Positions 25,624 to 34,409 of a stretch of DNA of 39,268 nucleotides are shown piece by piece (positions within the stretch are counted from its first letter, which is position 1; each line of letters opens with the position of its first letter). Below the pieces are notes generated by a model. It ran no database searches. It saw nothing but the letters and a program-made list of their open reading frames with translations, and was not told the origin of the DNA. The DNA is from Lachnospiraceae bacterium (GTDB taxonomy: Bacteria; Bacillota; Clostridia; Lachnospirales; Lachnospiraceae), in assembly GCA_017436865.1 (NCBI GenBank), contig JAFSCH010000016.1, forward strand, positions 1 through 39,268, read 5' to 3'. A program made the position numbers and the translations under genes.

Positions 25624-25995
25624 ATGACAATATTTGAAGAACTTGGAATTGAATATATAGAGCGTGACGGATTATTTTATCCTGTTTTATCCGTAGAAAA
25701 TGAAGCGGATGTAAAAGTTTCCGTGGGAAAATACGGGCGTATGTGGATGGAATTTATGGAATGCAGTCATCCAGACAGATACCGCAATCTTGTGAGATTT
25801 GATAGAATGCATGAAAAGGCAGTGCAGGTGAATGAAGAATCATATGAACTGTTGGATTGCATTGAAAAAAAGTGGATGAAGAAACATAAGCCGGGTAATC
25901 AAAATTTATTTGAGGAGATGTACCGACTGCGTATGCAGGCACGAATGATGGCAGAGGAAGTGGTGCTTGCACAGGTAGTAAGGCAATATCATTAG
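25624..25995 (+). CDS. tnpV: TnpV family protein
   Basis: A 123-aa protein matching TnpV of Tn4451-type elements: MTIFEELGIEYIERDGLFYP, then VGKYGRMWMEFMECSHPDRY and a C-terminal RMQARMMAEEVVLAQVV. Function unknown; members lie in mobilization modules. I chose ATG 25624 because AAAGGAAGG lies 5 nt upstream. Confidence 0.8.
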   Translation: MTIFEELGIEYIERDGLFYPVLSVENEADVKVSVGKYGRMWMEFMECSHPDRYRNLVRFDRMHEKAVQVNEESYELLDCIEKKWMKKHKPGNQNLFEEMYRLRMQARMMAEEVVLAQVVRQYH

Positions 25996-26018
25996 CGGGG
26001 GCAAATGATTATGAAATA

Positions 26019-26209
26019 GGTGCGTCAAAAAGTGAAGCCAAAATGAAGAAAGTGTGTCAAAAAGTGGCGTCAAAATCAAAAAAGTGTGCCACTTTTGGCG
26101 CACCTGTAAGATAAGTAAAGTATATACAACCCTCGGAGAGCCCCCCGTTGTTTTGGCTTGCCAAAACTGCTAGAGGGTTATCATCTTTGACATAACAAAG
26201 ATGATAACC
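26019..26209 (+). other. Candidate oriT of element 2
   Basis: GGTGCGTCAAAAAGTG (26019-26034) is an inverted near-match of 26090-26104. Between them the unit GTCAAAA recurs three times (from 26024, 26056 and 26070). Downstream, GGTTATCATCTTTG (26176-26189) pairs perfectly with 26196-26209. The relaxase begins 42 nt later. Iterated repeats plus one perfect hairpin next to a relaxase fit an oriT. Confidence 0.6.
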
Positions 26210-26250
26210 GCATCTCCGAAAGAATTAATTACGGATAAAGGAGAAGACGG

Positions 26251-27570
26251 ATGGGAGCTGCATCATATACGGCACATGTCAGTAATGAAAAAAGTGCCAT
26301 AACAACGAAATCAAAATTAAAGTCAGTCGCCAACCATAATCTCAGAAAATATCGTTCATCTGATTATAGCAAAGATAACATAGTTTTGCTATACGGAACT
26401 GAAAATTTGTATAAGGATGTGCAGGAGGTTTACCATCGGGAGCTTGACGAAGCACTAAAGGTATACAATGAAAAACAGAAGCGTGCCGACAGGCGGATAG
26501 ATGATTATTTTGACCATGTATCGGGGCTTAATCAGGATATGGCGGTAGAGATTATTTTTCAGTGCGGCAATATGGGATTTTGGGAGGAACATGCAGGTAA
26601 GGAAGACAAGATGTATTATGTTTACAATTACACTTTAAAGAATCTGATGACACTTTTGCCCGGGTTTAAGGTGGCAAATGCGGTCATTCATTTTGACGAA
26701 GCCAGTCCCCATATGCATGTGGTAGGTGTGCCTGTTTACGAAGGTTACAAGAAGGGGCTTTCGAGACGGGTAGCCAAAAGAAATGTTTTTACGAAAGAGG
26801 TTTTGTCAGGTGTTCTTCAGGGAAAGCTTCGTGATATTGCGGAAGAATGCTTTTATTTTCATCTGAAAGAGCGGTTTGAGGAAAAACAGGAAGGCAGAAA
26901 TCAGGATTTGACGGTTCTGGAGTATAAGGTGGCAAAGGAAACAGAGAAGCTGGAGTCAGTTGCGTTGGACATTGGCAGAAAAGAGAATACACTTGCCGGA
27001 TTAAGGGATTTGGTGGAGCTTAATCAGGATATGCTTGATGAGACAAAGGAAGAACTGGAAGAAAAACAGCAGGAGGCAGAGAAAACAAGAAAGGTTTTGG
27101 AACAGATAAAAGGATTTGTGGGAATGTTACGGTTATTTGCTCCTACCATAGAGGAATATGCAATTGCTGTAGAAAAAGACGGGCGTATTGATGCCGGAAA
27201 CAGTTTCAGGAGCATTTTGTATGAGCTTGGAAAACTGCTTGAGCGACTTAAAGAACTGATAAAAGAAGGACTGTGCTGGTTTCCAAAACTGATGCGTTGG
27301 AAGACTTCTGTGGGAGAGGTTGCGCCGATATTTAAGGATACAGATAACGGCTACAGCTATTCTGTATGCGGTTATGTGAATGTGGAGACGATGGAACAGT
27401 ATTCCAAAGAGGCTGTGCAGCATGAGATAAAGGCGGATAAGAGAGTTGGTACTGTGGATACCCTTGAAGCTAATATTGAAGCCATGGAAAGGGATTTGGC
27501 TGAGATTATGAGGTGGAAAGGGGAACAGAAAAGGCTGTGGCAGGAGTATGAGGAGTGGAAGAGGAGGTAG
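26251..27570 (+). CDS. Mob_Pre family relaxase (element 2)
   Basis: A 439-aa relaxase. The N-terminus MGAASYTAHVSNEKSA is followed by the family core and the metal site NAVIHFDEASPHMHVVGVPV (about residues 144-163). Residues about 225-290 are coiled coil. The start ATG is preceded by AAAGGAGAAG. It is different in sequence from the element 1 relaxase but has the same organisation. The 225 bp after it hold no gene and lead to the regulator promoter. Confidence 0.88.
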   Translation: MGAASYTAHVSNEKSAITTKSKLKSVANHNLRKYRSSDYSKDNIVLLYGTENLYKDVQEVYHRELDEALKVYNEKQKRADRRIDDYFDHVSGLNQDMAVEIIFQCGNMGFWEEHAGKEDKMYYVYNYTLKNLMTLLPGFKVANAVIHFDEASPHMHVVGVPVYEGYKKGLSRRVAKRNVFTKEVLSGVLQGKLRDIAEECFYFHLKERFEEKQEGRNQDLTVLEYKVAKETEKLESVALDIGRKENTLAGLRDLVELNQDMLDETKEELEEKQQEAEKTRKVLEQIKGFVGMLRLFAPTIEEYAIAVEKDGRIDAGNSFRSILYELGKLLERLKELIKEGLCWFPKLMRWKTSVGEVAPIFKDTDNGYSYSVCGYVNVETMEQYSKEAVQHEIKADKRVGTVDTLEANIEAMERDLAEIMRWKGEQKRLWQEYEEWKRR

Positions 27571-27695
27571 GGATTATAAAGTTATAATATAGAGAGTTGG
27601 AATTGTGAAAAATATGGTGCATTTTACTGTGATTTTGGTGGGAGTTGCGGTAAGGTGTGCCATGATTTGTTTTGGATGGGATTACGAATAAACTG

Positions 27696-27745
27696 TTCGA
27701 GAAATCGAAAATAAAGTTGAAAAATCGAAGGTGTTTTGGTATAAT
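27696..27745 (+). promoter_or_regulatory. Promoter and operator of the cargo operon regulator
   Basis: TTGAAA (27717-27722), a 17-bp spacer and TATAAT (27740-27745) make a near-consensus promoter. TTCGA-GAAA-TCGAA (27696-27709) is a dyad just upstream, and AAATCGAA recurs at 27702 and 27722, 20 bp apart, overlapping the -35. This is a likely operator for the adjacent Cro/CI protein. Confidence 0.65.
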
Positions 27746-27795
27746 GTTATTTGGGAAATTGCGTTGATGAAGTTATATGTGATGGAGGATGTATT

Positions 27796-28011
27796 ATGGC
27801 AGAAGAACGCATTAAAGTTAATTATAAACCATTATGGAAAATGTTAATTGACAGGGATATATCCAAGGGAGATCTGAGAAGAAATACAAAGATTGCTGCA
27901 AGTACGTTTACAAAGATGACAAATAATGAAAATGTGTCTTTAGATGTATTAGTGCGTATATGTGTTGCGTTGGAATGCGGATTGGATGATATCGTAGAGA
28001 TTGAAAAGTAA
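27796..28011 (+). CDS. Cro/CI (XRE) family regulator of the defence-like operon
   Basis: A 71-aa single-domain HTH protein: KPLWKMLIDRDISKGDLRRN, then SVSL-type helix region STFTKMTNNENVSLDVLVRI and ICVALECGLDDIVEI, the standard XRE ending. I chose ATG 27796 because GATGGAGGAT lies upstream. It is 26 nt before the NurA-like gene with no terminator between, so it probably heads and represses the operon, as XRE proteins do for several restriction and defence loci. Confidence 0.85.
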   Translation: MAEERIKVNYKPLWKMLIDRDISKGDLRRNTKIAASTFTKMTNNENVSLDVLVRICVALECGLDDIVEIEK

Positions 28012-28037
28012 AATGATGTTGTGAAGGTGGTGGAAAT

Positions 28038-29201
28038 ATGCCAAAGATAATGGAGATAATAGCAAAGGAAACAAAGGGCACTAGCTATAATACATACAAG
28101 TATAGTTTTGATTCTATTGGATTGCCTTCAATTGTTTATGATGATGATTACTCTAAAATCATGAAGTGGCAAGATTGTGCAGAAACGGTCAAGCATGTTA
28201 AAACGGTTAATTTGAAACCACTTGCTGATATGATAGTTAATGAACCACCTCTGATTAATTATTTTTTGGATGGATCACGACATGTATTTAAAGTAGATGA
28301 TATAGCTTACAATAAACAAGTTTTTCCAGTGGTTGCCGGACAGATTGGAGTAGGCTGTTGTAAACGCATGAATAAAAAGATGTATCCAGAAGCTTTTTAT
28401 AGAGAATTGGTTTTGGCACTGCCTGATAAGAGCCATGCTGATGGTTGGGACGATGCAGCATATTATGCGGCAACTGTAAAAAAATTAAATGATAGTGAAG
28501 AATTGAGAAAATTGAATTTACGTTTTTCGGCAATTATTCCTTATCCAACATCTAAAGCTGGAGCACCGGAAGCTAAATTAGAGGATAGAGGAATAGGTGT
28601 AATTCAGGATTATATGATTGAATCCGAAAAGCGTATGGTAGCTGAATTAGTAAAGAAAAAATTATTGGGACAAGATAGTTATTTATTGAAGGATGGTTCG
28701 TTAGAATATAAAGTTATGAAATCGGGCAGAGAAGATCTACGAACATTGCAAAAAATTAAGCATAATTATAACTGGGTTATAGGTGTTTCAAAATCTTTTA
28801 ATCCGGAAAGTTGCTTGGACCATACGGGAAAACCAAATTCCAAATATATAACGGAGTTACCTGTTTTTCATAGAACATCAGTTGCAAGATTTGAGAATCG
28901 TGAGTTTTTGGGAGATGTACAATTTGGAGTATGGTACATAAGAATAAGAGATAAATCTAGAACACAAACGCCATTTGATGGTGTGGTAAAAGTGGAAAAA
29001 ATTATGATGGATGAAGAACTGGAAAAAGGTATTGACAGTGATGTTATTGACTTGATTTCAGCAAATATTATCAATGAGCGTAATCCTACTTGTTATGGAA
29101 CAGATAAAAGATGGGCAAACCATTTATATCCAGTATTTTTGACAGAATCATTTGTTAAAAGCAAATATATTAGTGCAGAGTTATTTTTACATTTATTCTA
29201 A
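28038..29201 (+). CDS. NurA-like nuclease
   Basis: A 387-aa protein with the NurA signature motifs. The first acidic motif is NYFLDGSRHV (D78), the second YLLKDGSLEYK (D219), then WVIGVSKSF (K252) and a C-terminal HLYPVFLTESFVKS. NurA is an RNase H-like 5'-3' nuclease that works with the HerA translocase in end resection in archaea and in some bacterial defence loci. The next gene is HerA-like after 14 nt, which strongly supports the call. Unknown here: extra sequence before residue 70. GAAGGTGGTGG precedes ATG. Confidence 0.75.
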   Translation: MPKIMEIIAKETKGTSYNTYKYSFDSIGLPSIVYDDDYSKIMKWQDCAETVKHVKTVNLKPLADMIVNEPPLINYFLDGSRHVFKVDDIAYNKQVFPVVAGQIGVGCCKRMNKKMYPEAFYRELVLALPDKSHADGWDDAAYYAATVKKLNDSEELRKLNLRFSAIIPYPTSKAGAPEAKLEDRGIGVIQDYMIESEKRMVAELVKKKLLGQDSYLLKDGSLEYKVMKSGREDLRTLQKIKHNYNWVIGVSKSFNPESCLDHTGKPNSKYITELPVFHRTSVARFENREFLGDVQFGVWYIRIRDKSRTQTPFDGVVKVEKIMMDEELEKGIDSDVIDLISANIINERNPTCYGTDKRWANHLYPVFLTESFVKSKYISAELFLHLF

Positions 29202-29215
29202 GGAGGCAATATACA

Positions 29216-30925
29216 ATGGCAAATAATTTGATTGGAAGAGTTTTAGCAACAGAAAAGAATCCTACAACGATTGATGATTTTACTTTTTGGACTGATCCGG
29301 AATTGATATTGAATCCTTTTGATATTGTAAAAGTTGCCCATGTTAATGATTCGTATTCATATGGGGTAATAGAAGATATTGCACATATAACAGATGCAAG
29401 TAGCTTTTTGACTAATTTTATTTCAAGTGATTTTGGTGACGTAGAAGTTGAGGAACCAACATTGCGTGTTGGAATGAATTATGTAAAAGCTAAGGTAATA
29501 TGTAACGAGAAGAATATTTATATTCCATTGCAAAACAATGCGAAAGTTATGTTAGCTACTGCAGAGGAAATTAATTATGCACTTGGATTAAAGGATATTC
29601 AGAATCCTTTAGTGTGTGGTTATTTAGAAATGTATGAAGGAACAAAGGACTGCGAAAAGGTTACTTTGCCAGTGAACTTAAATTCCAAATTTATTATAGG
29701 GCCGGAAGGAGCTCATTTAAATATATCAGGTATTTCAGGTTTAGCATCAAAGACATCATATGCTATGTTTTTGATGAAGGCAATTCAAGATAGCTACTTA
29801 AGTAAAACTGGGGAAGAGGCAGAAGAAGATAGCGTAGCTTTTGTTATGTTTAATGTAAAAGGAAAGGATTTACTTGCAATAGACCAGCCTAATGATTTTA
29901 TGGACGAAAAGAATCCTGAGAAAGCCAAAAAAGAGACTCTTGAACAATATGAAAAATTGGGATTATCAACAGAGCCATTTAAGAATGTACATTACTATTA
30001 TCCGTATTCTGTTGCTAAGACCAGACATTGGAATACTTATCTGACTGAAGAAGAGGTAAATGATAATATAAGAAAGAAAAAGGCAAAGAAATTCAAATAT
30101 ATTTATAAGTATGACAAAGAAAATTTGGATTTAATGTTTGCTAATATTGATGATTCCAATCAGACAATGGACTCAATCATAACTTATATTATGTCTGGAC
30201 AAGGTGATTTTGGCAGAATCAATGATTGGCAGGAGTTTTTAGAAGCAGTAAAGAAAAAGTGCGAAGCAGGTGCAAGTGGTTCAGATAAAGAAATACCTGT
30301 AGCGAGTTGGAGAAAATTTTATAGAATTATAAATAAAGGAATTACAGATAATAGGATATTTGCACGAGATGTTGTTGAAGAAAATGGTGAGACAAGAATC
30401 GGAGATGCAATGAAGTATATAAAAAAGAATGAGGTGCATGTAATAGATATTGCAAAATTATCTGAGGATAAACAGGCATTTGTGTTTGGCGATGCAATTA
30501 GAACTTTATATGATTTACAGTTGGGACAATACAGTGGCGATGAGGGAGTTAATCCTCCGTCCAGAATAGTTGTATTTATTGATGAGTTAAATAAATATGC
30601 GTCTAAAGAAGTACCTAAAAATTCACCTATATTAAAGCAGGTGTTGGATGTTGCAGAGAGAGGACGTTCTTTAGGTGTTGTATTATTTGCAGCAGAGCAG
30701 TTTAGAAGCGCAATTCATGATAGAGTTACAGGAAACTGTTCTACGCATGCATATGGAAGAACTAATTCCATTGAAGTATCAAAAGGGGATTATAAGAGTG
30801 TTCCTACCGTTTATAAGAATATGATGACTAGATTAAAGCAGGGTGAATATATTATTCAAAATCCTATATTTAGGTCGTTATTGAATATCAAATTCCCAAA
30901 ACCAGTTTATAAGCAATTCAAATGA
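29216..30925 (+). CDS. HerA-like ATPase
   Basis: A 569-aa HerA/FtsK-superfamily ATPase, expected to form a hexamer and move DNA for the NurA-like nuclease. The N-terminal HAS-barrel is at residues 1-95 (LIGRVLATEKNPTTIDDF). The P-loop is unusual, GISGLASKT (172-180), with serine where the usual glycine precedes lysine. Walker B is IVVFIDELNKY (D456, E457). RGRSLGVVLFAAEQ and GNCSTHAYGRTNSIE (506-520) are HerA-type. A charged insert (about 225-300) lies between P-loop and Walker B. AAGGAGG precedes ATG. Confidence 0.85.
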   Translation: MANNLIGRVLATEKNPTTIDDFTFWTDPELILNPFDIVKVAHVNDSYSYGVIEDIAHITDASSFLTNFISSDFGDVEVEEPTLRVGMNYVKAKVICNEKNIYIPLQNNAKVMLATAEEINYALGLKDIQNPLVCGYLEMYEGTKDCEKVTLPVNLNSKFIIGPEGAHLNISGISGLASKTSYAMFLMKAIQDSYLSKTGEEAEEDSVAFVMFNVKGKDLLAIDQPNDFMDEKNPEKAKKETLEQYEKLGLSTEPFKNVHYYYPYSVAKTRHWNTYLTEEEVNDNIRKKKAKKFKYIYKYDKENLDLMFANIDDSNQTMDSIITYIMSGQGDFGRINDWQEFLEAVKKKCEAGASGSDKEIPVASWRKFYRIINKGITDNRIFARDVVEENGETRIGDAMKYIKKNEVHVIDIAKLSEDKQAFVFGDAIRTLYDLQLGQYSGDEGVNPPSRIVVFIDELNKYASKEVPKNSPILKQVLDVAERGRSLGVVLFAAEQFRSAIHDRVTGNCSTHAYGRTNSIEVSKGDYKSVPTVYKNMMTRLKQGEYIIQNPIFRSLLNIKFPKPVYKQFK

Positions 30926-30940
30926 TGAGGTGAAAAACAT

Positions 30941-32497
30941 ATGGCGACTATAGGAAAAAATATATTAGATAATCTGACAACTGGTATGTATTCAGATTCA
31001 AGAGTGATTTATCGAGAGTATATACAGAATGCATGCGACCAAATTGATCTTGCTATTAAAATGGGCATTCTTGGGCAAAGAGAAGGGCAAGTTGATATTT
31101 TTATTGATAATTCCAAGAGATATATTAGTATTCTGGACAATGCGACTGGTGTTAAAGCAGAATCTTTTATTGAGGATTTGGGAGACATAGCTAACAGCAA
31201 CAAGCAAATAGGTCAGAATAAAGGTTTTAGAGGAATTGGACGTTTATGTGGTTTGGCATATTGTAAAACATTAAAGTTCAAGACGAGTTATTTGGGTGAA
31301 GATGTTGCGTCTATAATGACATGTGATGCTAAAAAAATGAGGGAGATGCTTGTAGAAAATAAGAAATATACGATTGATGAAATATGGGAAACAATTGTAG
31401 AGTATGATACTGCTCCGGAAGATGCTGAAAAACATTATTTTGAAGTGGAAATGCTGGAGATTAATCGCGAGAATACAGATTTATTAGATGAAAAGCGTAT
31501 TAAAGAATACTTGAATTTTGTAGCACCTGTACCATATAAAAATACATTTATTTTAAGAAGTAGCATATATGCGCATGCAAGAGAGCTTGGATGTCTAATC
31601 GACGAATATTGCGTTCAGATTAACGGACAGCAGATTTTTAAGGAATATACTACTAAAATTAAGGAGCAAAGCGGTGCTAATCTTAAGAACTATGATGACA
31701 TTTCTAAATTAGAATTTAAAGATTTTTATGATGAGGACGGCAATTTGCTTGCATGGATGTGGTATGGTCTTTCCAGATTTGAAAAATCTATTCCTGTGGT
31801 AAACCAGATGCGTGGATTACGTGTAAGAAGTAGTAATATTCAGATAGGAAATGATGATGTAGTTCAAGGATTATTTAAAGAAAAAAGAGGAAATTACTAT
31901 TTTGTTGGTGAGATTTTTGCGGAAGATGAAAAACTCATTCCTAATTCCCAGAGAGACTATTTTAATGAGAATGAAACTAGGGTAAGGTTTGAAGATGAGC
32001 TGAGGGCATATTTTTATGATGTGCTGCATCGATTATATTATGATGCCAACAGATTGAAAAATGCGTATAAAAAGCAAGAGGAATATGTTTCTAAAGTTGA
32101 TGAGTATAACAAAAAAACAAGTGAAAATGGATTTGTCAACGAAGAAGAAAAACAGAAGCTTAAATTTGCAATAGATAAGGCTGAAAAAGAAGTCGAAGAA
32201 GCTAAGAAACAAATTGATAAGTTTAAAGCGATTGATGAACAATCTCCCATTGCAGAAGTACAAAAGAGCATTGAAAGTAAGTTTGGTGCTGAAAAATTAC
32301 AACGGCAAGTTGATGAAAAAGAAGTTGTAAAGACTGAAGTGACAGATAAAAAGAAGCAGTATATAACTTCGTCTATGTCAAAGCTATCAAAAAGCGAAAG
32401 AAAGCTTGTAAGCAAGTTACTGACTATTATTAATGAAGTGGCTCCTAAAGATGTGGCTGAAAAAATTATAGATAAAATAAAGGAAGAGCTGAGATAA
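30941..32497 (+). CDS. GHKL (Hsp90/MORC-like) ATPase 1
   Basis: A 518-aa protein with a Bergerat-fold ATPase: N-box YREYIQNACDQID (E26, N30, D33), G1 box DNATG (66-70) and G2 box GFRGIGRLCG (95-104). A transducer-like middle domain follows (about 180-360). Residues about 360-440 are strongly coiled coil (KLKFAIDKAEKEVEEAKKQI), then a lysine-rich tail. It shares the G2 form G(F/Y)(R/K)GIGRLxG and the YC that follows with the second GHKL protein at 35201. GHKL ATPases dimerise and clamp on DNA or clients. Gap to herA 15 nt. Confidence 0.85.
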   Translation: MATIGKNILDNLTTGMYSDSRVIYREYIQNACDQIDLAIKMGILGQREGQVDIFIDNSKRYISILDNATGVKAESFIEDLGDIANSNKQIGQNKGFRGIGRLCGLAYCKTLKFKTSYLGEDVASIMTCDAKKMREMLVENKKYTIDEIWETIVEYDTAPEDAEKHYFEVEMLEINRENTDLLDEKRIKEYLNFVAPVPYKNTFILRSSIYAHARELGCLIDEYCVQINGQQIFKEYTTKIKEQSGANLKNYDDISKLEFKDFYDEDGNLLAWMWYGLSRFEKSIPVVNQMRGLRVRSSNIQIGNDDVVQGLFKEKRGNYYFVGEIFAEDEKLIPNSQRDYFNENETRVRFEDELRAYFYDVLHRLYYDANRLKNAYKKQEEYVSKVDEYNKKTSENGFVNEEEKQKLKFAIDKAEKEVEEAKKQIDKFKAIDEQSPIAEVQKSIESKFGAEKLQRQVDEKEVVKTEVTDKKKQYITSSMSKLSKSERKLVSKLLTIINEVAPKDVAEKIIDKIKEELR

Positions 32498-32498
32498 A

Positions 32499-34391
32499 AT
32501 GAACAGAAAAGTATTATTGATAGAACCGAATTATAAAAATAAGTATCCTCCAATGGGACTTATGAAAATTGCGACATATTATCGTATGAAGGGTGACGAT
32601 GTTAGGTTCTATAAAGGTGATATGAAATCTCTTGCTGTTGAACTGATTTGTGAGGATTTGATAGAACACTTGGAAATAGTATATCCGGAAGTTTTTTGGA
32701 AGGAATATTATCCGATATTATTTCAATTTATAAAAATTGGTAGATATTCAATTTTAGAAGAGTACGATATATTTGCTTCAGACGATGTATTAGATGTTAT
32801 TAAGGAATATAGAAAAAGGTATCGTGATAAGGAATACTTTACAAAGCCAAGGTTTGATAAAGTAGGAATAACTACTTTGTTTACATTTTATTGGGATATT
32901 ACTATTGATACAATAAATTTTGCTAAGCAGTTATGCAAAAAAACAGAAGATGTTATGGTTGGTGGAATAATGTCTACATTATTGCCTGACGAGGTTTATT
33001 CAGCGACAGGAATACATCCGTTTGAGGGCTTATTGGATAAGCCAGGAGCAATAGACCCAGGTGATACATTGATAATAGACCAGTTACCATTAGATTATTC
33101 AATTCTTGACGAGATTGATTATATATATCCAGCAAATAATGCGTATTTTGCATATATGACAAGAGGTTGTGTTAATAAATGTAAATTCTGTGCAGTTCCT
33201 AGATTGGAGCCGGAATATTGCGATTACATTAGCTTGAAGAAACAGATAGAAATTACGAATGAACGCTTTGGAACACAGCGAGATTTATTGTTGTTGGACA
33301 ATAATGTATTGGCATCAAAATGTTATGAAGATATTATTGAAGAAATTAAGGAGTGTGGTTTTGGTCAAGGGGCTACTTATAGTGCGCCTAATGAGTATGA
33401 TATAACAATTAAAAATTTGAAGGAGTCATACAATGATAGGGCGTATATAAGAAAAGCAGTAAAAATTTATATGGATATTATTGACAGACTTAAAGATGAT
33501 GAAGAAAAAACAAAGCTTTATATGAAGTTTGAAGAAAATCACTGTTTGTACCACTATACAGCAACTAAAGAAGCAATTTTGGAATTGGATGAGATTGTGC
33601 GTCCTTTATATGAAAAAACACACAAACCATCTAAGAAGAAAAGAATAGTGGATTTTAATCAGGGTATTGATTCAAGACTTATTACTCCTGAAAATATGAG
33701 TAAACTGGCAGAAGTCAATATATATCCGTTAAGAATCGCATTTGATCATTGGAAATTGCATGATATTTACGAAAAGTCAGTAAAGACAGCTGTGAATAGT
33801 GGTATTCGTAATTTATCCAATTATTTATTATATAATTTTGAAGATAAACCGGAGGAATTATATTATCGATTGGAGATGAATGTAAGATTATGTGAGGAAT
33901 TGGATGCAAGTATATATTCATTCCCAATGAAATATCATCCTATAAATGATCCAGATTTTTTCATGAACAGAGATTATATAGGAAAATATTGGAATAGAAA
34001 ATTCATCAGAGCCGTACAGGCGGTATTAAATTCTACTAAAGGCAAAATAGGTAGAGGAAAAGAATTTTTTGAAGAGGCATTTGGCAGTAATATAGATGAA
34101 TTTCATAAAATATTATGGATGCCAGAGACGTTCATTATTTATCGCCGACAGTATGATGCAAAGTTAAGGGAGAAATTGGCTGACAAATATAAAAATCATT
34201 CAGAAAAAGATTGTGATTTAGCAAATGAATGGTGGGACAAATTTAATGGTTTGCCATCTGAAAAGAAAGAGCGTGCAAAGGAGATTATTGCACTTAATAA
34301 GTTTAAAGATGGTGAATATCAATGTGATGATGCGGAAATAGAGGATGTTCTTTGGTATTATAAAACAACAAGGAATGATGCAGAAAAATAG
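32499..34391 (+). CDS. Radical SAM protein with B12-binding-like N-terminus
   Basis: A 630-aa radical SAM enzyme. The start, KVLLIEPNYKN...PPMGLMKIATYY, is like the Rossmann domain of B12-dependent radical SAM proteins, but the DxHxxG cobalamin motif is absent. The cluster motif is MTRGCVNKCKFCAVPRLEP with C224, C228 and C231. Large insertions lengthen the barrel (about 290-400). Substrate unknown: in this setting it could modify DNA, RNA, a nucleotide or a protein. It starts 1 nt after the GHKL stop, so translation is coupled. A radical SAM enzyme beside HerA, NurA and GHKL ATPases is unusual. Confidence 0.8.
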   Translation: MNRKVLLIEPNYKNKYPPMGLMKIATYYRMKGDDVRFYKGDMKSLAVELICEDLIEHLEIVYPEVFWKEYYPILFQFIKIGRYSILEEYDIFASDDVLDVIKEYRKRYRDKEYFTKPRFDKVGITTLFTFYWDITIDTINFAKQLCKKTEDVMVGGIMSTLLPDEVYSATGIHPFEGLLDKPGAIDPGDTLIIDQLPLDYSILDEIDYIYPANNAYFAYMTRGCVNKCKFCAVPRLEPEYCDYISLKKQIEITNERFGTQRDLLLLDNNVLASKCYEDIIEEIKECGFGQGATYSAPNEYDITIKNLKESYNDRAYIRKAVKIYMDIIDRLKDDEEKTKLYMKFEENHCLYHYTATKEAILELDEIVRPLYEKTHKPSKKKRIVDFNQGIDSRLITPENMSKLAEVNIYPLRIAFDHWKLHDIYEKSVKTAVNSGIRNLSNYLLYNFEDKPEELYYRLEMNVRLCEELDASIYSFPMKYHPINDPDFFMNRDYIGKYWNRKFIRAVQAVLNSTKGKIGRGKEFFEEAFGSNIDEFHKILWMPETFIIYRRQYDAKLREKLADKYKNHSEKDCDLANEWWDKFNGLPSEKKERAKEIIALNKFKDGEYQCDDAEIEDVLWYYKTTRNDAEK

Positions 34392-34409
34392 ACAAAAGAG
34401 GTGTGAGAA

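Noticed and set aside
32038-32553. 171-codon minus-strand frame
   Set aside because: Antisense to the lysine-rich coiled coil of the first GHKL protein; serine/phenylalanine-rich composition is the complement of that repeat bias.
32499-34391. Viperin-type antiviral radical SAM enzyme
   Set aside because: The protein is 630 aa with a B12-like N-terminal domain and no viperin-like layout, so I do not assign it to that family.
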